Assembly: GCA_027306655.1 (NCBI GenBank)
Contig: DAHUZL010000185.1
Span: 1 to 42,319 of the forward strand
Origin: Candidatus Dormiibacterota bacterium
Lineage (GTDB): Bacteria; Chloroflexota; Dormibacteria; Aeolococcales; Bog-877
Length of the DNA: 42,319 nt
Direction of reading: 5' to 3'
The position numbers and the translations under genes were made by a program. Positions 31,533 through 39,423 of the stretch are shown here, one piece after another. Numbering within the stretch: the stretch's first letter is position 1; every line of letters begins with the position of its first letter. The notes under the pieces were generated by a model that searched no databases, was not told the DNA's origin, and was given only the letters and a program-made list of their open reading frames with translations.

Positions 31533-33008
31533 CTGGCCCCGCCGCCGGGGCTGGCGGGTGATCGGCGCCTGCGCTTCGCGCCCAGCCCCACCGGCCCCTT
31601 GCACATCGGCAACGTCCGCACGGCGCTCTTCAGCTACTGCCTGGCCGGCCCCGAGGGGCGATTCCTGCTGCGGATCGAGGACACCGACCGGGCCCGCTAC
31701 GACCCGGACAGCGTCGCCTCGATCGAGGAGAGCCTGAGCTGGCTCGGCCTGACCTGGGACGAGGGGCCAGAGGTGGGCGGTCCCTGCGCCCCGTATGTCG
31801 AGTCGGAGCGCCTCAGCCTCTACCGGGTCGCGTCCGACCGGCTGCTGGCGAACGGCGCCGCCTACCACTGCTTCTGCGCCCCCGAGCGGTTGGAGACCCT
31901 GCGCCTCGCGCAGCGGGCGGCCGGCCTCCCCTCCCGCTACGACGGCCGCTGCCGGACGCTCAGAACCGCCGAGGCGGGCGAGCGCGCGGCCGCCGGTGAG
32001 CCGCACGTGGTCCGGCTCCGGGTCCCGCCCGGGGAGACGCGCTGGGACGACCTGGTGCAGGGGCCGCGGCGCTTCGACAACGACGCCATCGACGACCAGG
32101 TGCTGCTGAAGTCGGACGGGTTCCCCACCTACCACCTCGGCCACGTCGTCGACGACCACCAGATGGGGATCACCTGGGTGATCCGCGCCGACGAGTGGCT
32201 GCCGTCCACCCCCAAGCACCTTCTGCTCTACGCGGCCCTGGACTGGGCCCCCCCCGGCTTCGGCCACGTCTCCCGGGTGCTGGCGCCGGACGGCACCAAG
32301 CTGAGCAAGCGCCATGGCGCGACCGCGGTCCTGGAGTACCGCGACCAGGGCTACCTGGCGGAGGCGGTGGTGAACTTCCTCGCCTTCCAGGGCTGGTCCC
32401 CCGGCACCGAGGAGGAGATCTTCTCGCTCGCCGAGCTGCGCCAGCGGATGACGGTCGACCGCCTGCAGGCGAGCCCCTCGATCTTCGACCGGCAGCGCCT
32501 CGAGCACCTCAACGGGGTGTGGATCCGGCGCCTCGACCCGGACGTGCTCGCCCATCGACTCACCGAGTGGCTTCCGCAGGCGACGCCAGCGCAGCGGCAC
32601 GCGATCGCGCAGATGGTGCGGGAGCGCATCCGCCGGCTGGACGAGGTGCCGAAGCTGGTGGCGTTCGCCTTCGGTGACCCGACCCCCGACGCCGACCACA
32701 TCCGCGGCCAGGTCGATGCCGAGGACGCGGTCCGCTTCCTGGACCGCGCGTCGGAGGCGCTGTCGGGAGACCTGGCCGACCTCATGGAGCGGCTGCGGGG
32801 GGCGGCCGCCGACCTCTCCTCGGAGGGGGATGGCACCGACGGCCCAGCCCCTGGGAAGGAGCAGGTGAGGGACCTCATGCGGGTCCTGCGGGTGGCGGTC
32901 ACCGGCGAGACCGTGTCCCCGCCGCTCCCGGAATCGATCGCCCTGCTGGGCCGGGAACGGGCCCTCTCCCGGGTGGCGCGGGCCCGGGCCCTGCTGTCGG
33001 CGCCGTAG
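31533..33008 (+). CDS. gltX: Glutamyl-tRNA synthetase
   Basis: This class I synthetase charges tRNA-Glu (and, in many bacteria, tRNA-Gln before amidation). RFAPSPTGPLHIGNVRTALFSY holds the HIGH motif, RIEDTDRARYDPDS follows, and LSKRHG is the KMSKS motif. The length of about 491 residues fits GltX. The frame offers a TTG at 31599, but that lies inside the HIGH motif and would delete RFAPSPTG. The only start that keeps the active site is CTG at 31533, which has GGAGG exactly seven bases upstream (31521-31525). No ATG, GTG or TTG occurs in frame between. The C-terminal anticodon-binding part ends ALLSAP. Confidence 0.95.
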   Translation: MAPPPGLAGDRRLRFAPSPTGPLHIGNVRTALFSYCLAGPEGRFLLRIEDTDRARYDPDSVASIEESLSWLGLTWDEGPEVGGPCAPYVESERLSLYRVASDRLLANGAAYHCFCAPERLETLRLAQRAAGLPSRYDGRCRTLRTAEAGERAAAGEPHVVRLRVPPGETRWDDLVQGPRRFDNDAIDDQVLLKSDGFPTYHLGHVVDDHQMGITWVIRADEWLPSTPKHLLLYAALDWAPPGFGHVSRVLAPDGTKLSKRHGATAVLEYRDQGYLAEAVVNFLAFQGWSPGTEEEIFSLAELRQRMTVDRLQASPSIFDRQRLEHLNGVWIRRLDPDVLAHRLTEWLPQATPAQRHAIAQMVRERIRRLDEVPKLVAFAFGDPTPDADHIRGQVDAEDAVRFLDRASEALSGDLADLMERLRGAAADLSSEGDGTDGPAPGKEQVRDLMRVLRVAVTGETVSPPLPESIALLGRERALSRVARARALLSAP

Positions 33009-33022
33009 CTCGGGCGCCGGCG

Positions 33023-33040
33023 GCCCGGCTCATGCCGGGC
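33023..33040. terminator. Hairpin between convergent gltX and DinB genes
   Basis: GCCCGGC (33023-33029) and GCCGGGC (33034-33040) form a perfect 7-bp stem with a TCAT loop that contains the DinB stop codon. gltX ends 15 nt before it. There is no T-tract. Confidence 0.45.
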
Positions 33041-33611
33041 GCGCGGGGCGCACCCACGGCTTGACCCACGGCGTCTCCGGCCACCCCTCCGCGGCTGCCA
33101 TCAGCGGGAACGCCGTGGCCCCGTCGATCGATTCGCGCACGATCTCGGCGTGGCCGACGTGGCGGGCCGTCTCCTCGATGAGGTGGAGGAGGACCCACCG
33201 CACCGACCAGGCCTCGACGTCCGCGGGGAACCAGGGCACGTCCTTGGGGACTGGCACCGCCTGACCGAGGTCCGCGATCCCGGCGATGGCCGCCTCGGTC
33301 CGCTCCGCCACCTCCGCGTACCGCCGGAGCACGCCCAGGAGCGTCTCCGTGGTGTCCAGCCGGAAGTTGCATTCGTAGTCGCGGTCGTCATGGGGGAGGG
33401 GGTGCTGGAGGGCGATGTCGATCCAGTAGCTCTCCACCGTGGCGACGTGCTTCAGGATCCCGCCCACGGAGAGCGAGCTGGCGCTGGGGGTGGCCCGGGC
33501 CTGCGCCTCGTCGAGGCCGAAGGCGGCGGTGGTGAGGAGGAGGCGTTGCTGGCGGAGGAAGGCGAGGAGGGCCTCGCGCTCGTCGGCGACCGGCGGAACG
33601 ATCCCTGGCAT
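33030..33611 (-). CDS. DinB/DUF664-family protein
   Basis: This 193-residue four-helix DinB-like protein shows DEREALLAFLRQQRLLLTTAAFGLDEAQARATPSASSLSVGGILKHVATVESYWID, then WSVRWVLLHLIEETARHVGHAEIVRESIDGA. The histidines in ILKHVAT and ARHVGHAE fit the metal-binding triad of the family (probably Zn or Ni). Relatives include mycothiol- or bacillithiol-dependent S-transferases and maleylpyruvate isomerase; the substrate here is unknown. The ATG is at 33611. It is divergent from a WYL-domain regulator, a common pairing, so the regulator may control it. Confidence 0.88.
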   Translation of the reverse strand: MPGIVPPVADEREALLAFLRQQRLLLTTAAFGLDEAQARATPSASSLSVGGILKHVATVESYWIDIALQHPLPHDDRDYECNFRLDTTETLLGVLRRYAEVAERTEAAIAGIADLGQAVPVPKDVPWFPADVEAWSVRWVLLHLIEETARHVGHAEIVRESIDGATAFPLMAAAEGWPETPWVKPWVRPARPA

Positions 33612-33680
33612 GTCTGTCTCTCCCGGGTGACGCGCTGGCCGGTGCTGGACCGGCGAGGGGACCAGCGTGGGCCTCCAACC

Positions 33681-33711
33681 TGGACATCCTGTGGCCACTT
33701 TTTTGGATAAC
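33681..33711 (+). promoter_or_regulatory. Putative promoter of the WYL regulator, near-leaderless
   Basis: TGGACA (33681-33686) and GATAAC (33706-33711), 19 bp apart, or TGGATA at 33704 with 17 bp, form a plausible -35/-10 pair with a T6 run between. Transcription would start at about 33718-33721, at or just before the GTG start, implying little or no leader. Confidence 0.4.
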
Positions 33712-33720
33712 CTGGCGACC

Positions 33721-34680
33721 GTGCGCGCCGACCGCCTCATCGCCACCCTCCTCCTCCTCCAGGCCCGCCCCCGCGTGACCGCGGCCGAGGTGGCGCGGGA
33801 GCTCGAGGTCTCCCAGCGCACCGCACGGCGCGACCTCGAGGCCCTGGGCATGGCCGGCATCCCCGTCGTGTCGTGGCCCGGCCGCGGTGGCGGGTGGGCG
33901 CTGCTCGGCGGCGGCCGGACCGATCTCAGCGGGCTGAGCGCCCCCGAGGCGCGGGCGCTCTTCCTCGTCGCCGGGATCGGCGCGACCCAGCCGGGCGGCG
34001 CCAGCCCGGAGCTGGCCCGAGCGCTGCGCAAGCTGGCGGGCGCGCTCCCGGAGACCTTGCGGACCGGGGCAGAGGCCGCCGCACGCGCGGTCGTGGTCGA
34101 CTCCCGCCCCTGGGACGTGCCCGCCGAACCGCCCCCGGGCCACCTGGAGCAGCTGAAGCGCGCCGTGATCGAGCGCGTCCAGGTCCGGATCGGCTACGCC
34201 AGCCGCGACCAGCCGGAGCGCGAGCGGACCGTGCACCCTCTGGGCCTGGTCAGCAAGGGGACGGCGTGGTACCTCGTCGCCGACACCGACGCGGGGCAGA
34301 GGACGTTCCGGGTGAGTCGCATCCGTTCGCTCCACGTCACCGAGACGCCGGCGGTGCGGCCAGTGGGGTTCGACCTCGAGGGGGTGTGGCAGGAGACGCT
34401 GGCTCGGCTGGCGGAGCGGCGCCTCCCGGTGGCGGCGACGGTCCGGGTCGCCCCCGACCTGGTGCCGACGCTGAGGGCCGTGCTCGGCACCCGTGTCGGC
34501 GCCGGGCGTCGATCACCCGGCGGTCGGATGGACCTGGACGTGCAGGGCCCGTCGTCCGAGATCGTGGCGGCCCAGCTTGCCGGGTTCGGGGGCGCGTTGG
34601 AGGTGCTCGGCCCGCCGGCGGTGCGCGGCCGGCTGGCACAGATCGGTGCCGAGCTGACGGAGGCCTACGGGGCGGCGTAG
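33721..34680 (+). CDS. YafY-type HTH + WYL-domain transcriptional regulator
   Basis: This 319-residue regulator has an N-terminal helix-turn-helix (RADRLIATLLLLQARPRVTAAEVARELEVSQRTARRDLEALGMAGIPVVSWPGRGGGWAL), typical of the DeoR/YafY group. It is followed by a WYL domain with RIGYASRDQPERERTVHPLGLVSKGTAWYLVADTDAGQRTFRVSRIRSLHVTETP, and a C-terminal WCX-like extension. WYL domains bind nucleic acids or small ligands. The GTG at 33721 begins the conserved part; an ATG/GTG reading from 33667 would cover the promoter. It is divergent from the DinB gene. Confidence 0.9.
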   Translation: MRADRLIATLLLLQARPRVTAAEVARELEVSQRTARRDLEALGMAGIPVVSWPGRGGGWALLGGGRTDLSGLSAPEARALFLVAGIGATQPGGASPELARALRKLAGALPETLRTGAEAAARAVVVDSRPWDVPAEPPPGHLEQLKRAVIERVQVRIGYASRDQPERERTVHPLGLVSKGTAWYLVADTDAGQRTFRVSRIRSLHVTETPAVRPVGFDLEGVWQETLARLAERRLPVAATVRVAPDLVPTLRAVLGTRVGAGRRSPGGRMDLDVQGPSSEIVAAQLAGFGGALEVLGPPAVRGRLAQIGAELTEAYGAA

Positions 34681-34840
34681 GGGGGGGCGCCCAGTCGCGC
34701 CGCCGCCCCCAGCACGCGCCGCCAGCCCTCGCCCCTGCCGCTCAGCTCGGCCGGGTTCGCCGGGCCGTCGCCTACAATGCGATCCTCCCCCGGAGCCGCC
34801 GGGCGACCCTGGTCGACCGGCCGCCGCTCCATCGGAACCC

Positions 34841-34915
34841 TGGGGCGTCGCCAAGTGGTAAGGCGCCTGACTCTGGATCAGGTTATCGGAGGTTCGAATC
34901 CTCCCGCCCCAGCCA
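34841..34915 (+). tRNA. tRNA-Gln (anticodon CUG), CCA encoded
   Basis: The cloverleaf reads TGGGGCG / CGCCCCA acceptor, D-arm with AAGTGGTAAGGC, anticodon loop ACTCTGGA giving CUG, and T-arm GGAGGTTCGAATCCTCC. The discriminator G is followed by CCA at 34913-34915. The sequence after it changes character (lower GC, sparse genes), so this may be an integration site. Confidence 0.96.
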
Positions 34916-35136
34916 GGGACCGACTACAGGGCCGGCGGTGGGTGTGCGGTCGTCGCGGCAGCTTGCCGCGCAACAGCAGCCCCGGGCCGCACCCGTGTCT
35001 ATAGCGGGCGGCCGTTCAGCCTCGGCCGCGCAGGGGCGAGCCTGCCGACGCTTTCGTGGGCGCGTGCCAGTCCCACGAGCACATCGCGGATCTCGGCCAC
35101 AAGGCTGCGTGTTGATCGACGTGCTATCGTACTGGC

Positions 35137-35391
35137 ATGGAGTTCAAGCCAACGGACCGCCGGCCAGACGCACCAGTTGAGGCGGTTCGCGAGCTGGTCG
35201 AGAACCGCAGTCTGGCAACGACCCAGGACGGCCTCCCTGACATGGCCATCCACGACCCAGTCATGGCTGCGCGTCACGCCGTCGACGCCCGCTTGTTCGC
35301 TGGATCTCGCGAAGACGTCGAACTGCGCACCGAGACCGAATGGCTCGAGCGAGACTTCGGGCCGCTGGATGCTGAGAGCTGGCCCGACTGA
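35137..35391 (+). CDS. Hypothetical acidic protein
   Basis: An 84-residue frame, rich in Asp and Glu, contains VEAVRELVENRSLATTQDGLPDMAIHDPVMAARHAVDARLFAGSREDVELRTETEWLERDFGPLDAESWPD spread over its length. It has no recognised domain. The ATG follows TATCGT by six bases, which would suit a leaderless message. A frame on the other strand (34999-35277) overlaps but reads less like a protein. It may be a small cargo gene of the island after tRNA-Gln. Confidence 0.4.
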   Translation: MEFKPTDRRPDAPVEAVRELVENRSLATTQDGLPDMAIHDPVMAARHAVDARLFAGSREDVELRTETEWLERDFGPLDAESWPD

Positions 35392-36150
35392 CGACAGTCC
35401 GTTGCCGCTGGGTCGTCGTCTGGGCTGCGCTCGATCCAGCGGCTGGACATCAGCAGGCGGGACAGCGCCGAGCGCTCGCTGTGTAGTTCGAGCCGTTCCA
35501 CAGTACGGAATTGGTCACTGTCCTACTCATCACCTCGGCGCGACCCGCCGAGCGGTTCCCCGCCGACGTCGCCTTCCCCGCAGGCACCGCCGGACCGCCT
35601 CGTCCCGGCGTGGTCATCTGCCAGCCACGCACCATCAGTACACGCCGCATTCACAGGTCCAGAGCAAGCGGGCTGGCAAAAGCCGGGACTCTCCGCCACT
35701 CCGAGCTCCGGCGCCGGGTTCGAGACGCACTCGCCCACCGCTTTGCACTCGACGTCCGCCCGGCACGTGACGGAGCGAGTGGCTCCACACGCTACGGTCA
35801 GTGACCGCTCGAGCGCAAGCACCGGACGGTGGCGGAGCACGAGAAGGAGCGCCTACCTCTCATGCGAGCTCCTCCCAGCCGATCCCCGAGGGCGTGGCCC
35901 CGCGACTGGGCCCCACACGTCGTAGGCCCCGGCCGCGCTCGCTGACTGGATGAGGCCGTCCGCGTAACGGCCGCTCGGGAGACCGCCGCAGGCCGCGGTC
36001 ATCGTAGACGACCCACGCGTAACCAGCGAGATGCGCAGGCGGCAGCCCGCAGCGCGGCGAGTGCGGCAGTACGCGGGGATGACGAGCGGCACGCGCGCCA
36101 ACCAGTTCACCGGTCGCCTGTCCAGCCTAGGGCTGGCGACGGATCGCAGC
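35392..36150. other. About 760 bp without a supported gene
   Basis: Open frames here are short, overlap each other and have skewed composition. The region lies between a small hypothetical gene and the end of a broken BNR-repeat gene, and is probably decayed island DNA. No repeat or RNA gene was recognised. Confidence 0.5.
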
Positions 36151-37109
36151 TCACCGCCGAGGTCCCAAACGGACGGTGTTCACGTGCCAGACCTGTCTGC
36201 CGTCACTCGAATCGTACAGCAGGTTCCCACCGGGCGTCACCCATCCGTATGTCCTATCGGGGAATGCCTGGGCGATGATCCCGTCGCCGACCGTCGGGCC
36301 TGGGAGGGGGACGGGTGCCCACCGCCGACCGCCGTCGTGGCTGACCAGGAACAGACCTGGGCACTGCCCAGCCAGAGCGCCCGTCGGGTCGCGGTCAGGT
36401 CGAGGATGTCCCCGCCCACGAGGAGACTCCGGGAGCCTATGCGGCCGCGGCAGATGGCTTTGAGCACGAGCCACCACGTCCGCCCCCCGTCGGCAGAGCC
36501 GGAGACGCCCTTGGAGGTCTCGCCGGCCCCGCCGCTTCCGCCGCCGCAGACCGCCGCCAGCGTGGCGCGATCGGACGCCGCCAGCAGGCCGGCCGCCACC
36601 GCGCCGATCGGGTAGATGGTCGACGGCAGCACCCGGCACGGTGGCATCAACTTCTCCCAAGTGCGCCCACCGTCAACCGTCCCAACCAGGGCCGTCGCGG
36701 GGGTCGGATTGCCTGGAGGCGTGAGCCGGGTACAGCCGGTCCACATCCACAGGCTGGAGGGTGGCGAGGCCACCCGCTCGGCGGAGGTCCCAGCTGGCGG
36801 GGCATCCGCTGCGAGGGGGTGCCACGCAGTCGTCGCCATCCGGACGCGCTCCAGGTGGATCTGGCAGGTTCTGTCGGTCCGCACCGGCCGGCAGACGCGG
36901 ACCGCGCCATATGCCCAACCGTCCAGGGTCGCCATCGCAGCTACCGATCCGCCCTCGTCCTCGTACGTCCACCGCCGACCGCCGTCAACCGTCTCGGAGA
37001 GGCGCGGGCCAAATGCCCACCCGTCGCGTGCATTCGCGAACATCACCCGGGAGACGGTCGGCTCCGCCGTCACGTCGACAGCGCCTGAGCAGGTCGGGGA
37101 GAGGGCCAC
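36151..37109 (-). pseudogene. BNR-repeat (sialidase/Ycf48-like beta-propeller) gene, truncated and frameshifted
   Basis: Four Asp-box style motifs appear on the minus strand: ETVDGGRRWTYE, GTVDGGRTWEKL, GSADGGRTWWLV and VSHDGGRRWAPV, with DGWAFGP, GAVAAGLLAASDRATLAAVCGG and YGWVTPGGNLLYDSSDGRQVWH between and after. These mark a secreted beta-propeller of the BNR/Ycf48 kind. The first three motifs read in one frame (37109 to about 36360) and the last in another (to 36151), so there is a frameshift near 36355-36362. No signal peptide precedes the first motif; an in-frame TGA is immediately upstream and the IS256 end lies there, so the 5' end has been lost. Confidence 0.7.
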
Positions 37110-37209
37110 GTCCCGTCAAGTGGTGTACGGCACAAAAGGCAACCGGCCCTCCTGAGACGATCGACCGGAGTGTTGGTCGGCGGCAGTCCCTCCTCGAGGG
37201 TGGGCGGAT

Positions 37210-37578
37210 TCATGCTGGGGCCGGGGTGAGGAGCTCAGCGAGCACAACGGCCTCGTCGCAGTGGGGGCAGGGGCCCCCGGGGCCGAGCGTGCGGCACCAG
37301 CGGTTGCAGTCGGGACAGCGGCGCTCGCCGCAGGAGCGCTGCTCGCACTCCGGGCATTCGTAGACCTGCGGCCACCGGGGCGGGGATATAGCGTCGGGGG
37401 CGGAAAGCACCGGCGGGGCATGGCGGTAGCGGTGAGCCCGCATGCGACAGGCGCCCGAGCAGAAGCGGGCGCGGGAGCCGAGGACCTGTGTGTCGCAGAC
37501 AGGGCACCGGCGGCCTCCAGGGCCGGCGGAGCCGTCACGCGACCCGTCACCGACGGGGGCGGGCACCGGGACCGACAC
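37210..37578 (-). CDS. Zinc-ribbon protein associated with the transposase
   Basis: This 122-residue protein is packed with cysteine pairs: CPVC (25-28), FCSGAC (39-44), CPEC (75-78), CGERRCPDC (83-91), Cys95 (NRWC) and CPHC (104-107). Three treble-clef or ribbon zinc sites are plausible. The first unit with RFCSGACRMRAHRYR resembles the short DNA-binding zinc finger of CGNR/MYND-like bacterial proteins. The GTG start has GAGGGG upstream and follows the transposase stop by 10 nt, so it is probably co-transcribed as an accessory gene of the element or passenger DNA. No function is known. Confidence 0.65.
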   Translation of the reverse strand: MSVPVPAPVGDGSRDGSAGPGGRRCPVCDTQVLGSRARFCSGACRMRAHRYRHAPPVLSAPDAISPPRWPQVYECPECEQRSCGERRCPDCNRWCRTLGPGGPCPHCDEAVVLAELLTPAPA

Positions 37579-37588
37579 GGCCCGCCCC

Positions 37589-38812
37589 TCAGCTGGCGGC
37601 CGCGAGGACCGGCGGGTCCGCCAGCCTCCCCGGGTCCAGCTTGGCCAGCGACTCCAGGCTGAGGTAGCGGCGGGTGGCCTCCGCCCACTTGTCGTGGTAC
37701 TCGGCGAGCACAGCCCCGACCAACCGGATCACGGCCGCGCGGTTGGGGAAGATCCCCACCACGTCGGTGCGCCGGCGGACTTCGCGGTTCAACCGTTCCT
37801 GGGGGTTGTTGGACCAGATCTGGCGCCAGTGCTCCTTGGGGAAACTGCGGTAGGCGAGGATCTCCGGACCGGCCTCGGCGAGCAGCGCGGCGGCCCGGGG
37901 GAAGCGCGCCTGCAGCTGCTCCACCACCCGCTCATGCTGGGCCACCGCCGACGCCGAGTCGGGCTGGGCGAAGATCGAGCGCACCAGCGAGGCGACCAGG
38001 TCCTGCGCCGACTTGGGCACCCGGGTCATGCAATTGCGGACGAAGTGGACCCGACACCGCTGCCAGGCGGCCCCCGGCAGGATGGCGCCGATCGCCGCCT
38101 TGAGGCCCTCGTGCGCGTCGGAGATGACCAGCTGGACCCCGGTCAGCCCTCGTGCCACCAGCCCCCGCAGGAAGGCCGTCCACGCCGCCCCGTCCTCCGC
38201 CGTGAAGACGTCCCCGCCCAGGATCTCCCGGTGCCCCTCGGCGTTGACCCCGGTGGCGATCGCCGTCGCCACGTTGACGATCCGCCCCTCCTCCCGGCAG
38301 CGCTGGGTGAGGGCGTCGACCCAGACGTAGCGGTAGGGGCCCCGGTCCAGGGGCCGGTCGCGGAAGGCGCTCACCAGCTGGTCCAGACTGCCGGCCATCG
38401 CCGAGACCTGGGACTTCGAGATCGCGGTGATGCCCATCGCCTCGACCAGCCCTTCCACCCGCCGGGTCGACACCCCCAGCAGATAGGCCTCGGCGACCAC
38501 CGCCACCAACGCCCGCTCCGCCCGCCGCCGCGGCTGCAGCAGCCAGGTGGGGAAGTAGCTCCCCTCCCGCAGCTTGGGGATCGGCAGCTCGATGCTGCCC
38601 GCCCGGGTGTCCCAGGGCCGGAGCCGGTAGCCGTTGCGGGAGTTGACCCGCTCCGAGCTGATCTCCCCATAGCCGGCGCCGCAGATCCCGTCCACCTCCG
38701 CCGCCATCAGCGCCTGCACCATGGTGGCGATCAACTCGCGGAGCAGGTCCGGGTCGGTCTCCGCCAGCCGCTTGCGCAGCCCGGCCGCAACATCCATGCT
38801 GGTAGGCGCCAT
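37589..38812 (-). CDS. IS256-family (Mutator-type) transposase
   Basis: This 407-residue DDE transposase has VDGICGAGYGEISSERVNSRNGYRLRPWDTRAGSIELPIPKLREGSYFP at the start, the first Asp in YRYVWVDAL, the second in LVISDAHEGLKAAI, and the catalytic Glu in SNNPQERLNREVRRRTDVVGIFPN. Also visible is WQRCRVHFVRNCMTRVPK. It looks complete. The ATG at 38812 is chosen because GGAGG lies seven bases upstream; a longer reading to 38875 is not needed. Confidence 0.95.
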   Translation of the reverse strand: MAPTSMDVAAGLRKRLAETDPDLLRELIATMVQALMAAEVDGICGAGYGEISSERVNSRNGYRLRPWDTRAGSIELPIPKLREGSYFPTWLLQPRRRAERALVAVVAEAYLLGVSTRRVEGLVEAMGITAISKSQVSAMAGSLDQLVSAFRDRPLDRGPYRYVWVDALTQRCREEGRIVNVATAIATGVNAEGHREILGGDVFTAEDGAAWTAFLRGLVARGLTGVQLVISDAHEGLKAAIGAILPGAAWQRCRVHFVRNCMTRVPKSAQDLVASLVRSIFAQPDSASAVAQHERVVEQLQARFPRAAALLAEAGPEILAYRSFPKEHWRQIWSNNPQERLNREVRRRTDVVGIFPNRAAVIRLVGAVLAEYHDKWAEATRRYLSLESLAKLDPGRLADPPVLAAAS

Positions 38813-39073
38813 CGTTGTTCCTCCCGAGGTTGGTGAAGCTTCCTCAGGATGGCGCGGTGGCCTTCTTCGTGACAAGCGTCGCGGCCGGTAGGGGCGGCCC
38901 AGGGGTTTCCCCAGGAGAGCCCGGCTATCCAGCCCCTCTCCCGGACCCTCACCCCACGACGACGACTACGACTCCCTCCATACACCACGATCGTGGACGC
39001 TAACGGGCTGGTCAGGCCACCCGGCCGCGGCAGGGGTCGACCATGGGGCGGAGGTGCCGCCCCCCAGCCCAAT

Positions 39074-39119
39074 TACTTTCACTTGGCCATAACTGCCTAC
39101 TTTCACTTGGCCATTGACA
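39074..39119. repeat. Direct repeats resembling an IS21-family terminus
   Basis: A 17-nt sequence, TACTTTCACTTGGCCAT, occurs at 39074-39090 and again at 39098-39114, a 24-bp period. The second copy is followed by TGACA, so on the minus strand the edge reads TGTCAATGGCC. IS21 elements carry such repeated sites inside a TG...CA end. No istA/istB genes are nearby, so this looks like an orphan end. Confidence 0.5.
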
Positions 39120-39146
39120 GGCCCTCCGCGACCCGTTGAGATGAGG

Positions 39147-39320
39147 TCAAGCGTGCGACCCCGGACGGTCACGGCGTTCCCACCTGGGACGCGAAGCGCG
39201 CATGGCGCACCATCGCCAGCGCTCGTGGGCGACGGGCGACCCGTAGAGACGCCAGGGGTGGGAACCGTCCGGCTGCACGAGGGCGTAGGCCATCCGTGCC
39301 CCGGTCTCGACGTCGATCAC
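39147..39320 (-). CDS. Hypothetical small protein (doubtful)
   Basis: A 57-residue frame from a GTG reads VIDVETGARMAYALVQPDGSHPWRLYGSPVAHERW, which looks protein-like, then turns Arg-rich towards the orphan IS21-type end. The same frame extends protein-like upstream (SDWHWHAIRLPES) to a TAG. It is probably a fragment of an older gene. No family was recognised. Confidence 0.25.
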   Translation of the reverse strand: MIDVETGARMAYALVQPDGSHPWRLYGSPVAHERWRWCAMRASRPRWERRDRPGSHA

Positions 39321-39423
39321 GGATTCTGGGAGCCGAATGGCGTGCCAGTGCCAATCGGAAGAGCCGGCCTACGTCGGGGTCGGCGACGGGCGCGGGCGGC
39401 GGCGGTGGTGGTCACGGGGTTGG

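Larger units (their letters stand above)
37110..38998 (-). mobile_element. IS256-family element with accessory zinc-ribbon gene
   Basis: The element carries a Mutator-type (IS256) transposase and a small cysteine-rich gene 10 nt downstream. Candidate ends are GTGGTGTACGG at 37120-37130 and its near-complement CCATACACCAC at 38978-38988, each with GTCC ten bases further out. The 8-bp target duplication expected of IS256 was not seen, so the borders are approximate. The left end coincides with the point where the BNR gene loses its start. Confidence 0.6.

Noticed and set aside
34999-35277. 92-residue minus-strand frame overlapping the hypothetical gene at 35137
   Set aside because: It has no start signal, and its composition is less protein-like than that of the plus-strand frame. 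Neither is certain.
38966-39172. 68-residue minus-strand frame containing NGQVKVGSYGQVKV
   Set aside because: The apparent protein repeat is the translated 17-nt IS-end repeat, not a coding sequence.
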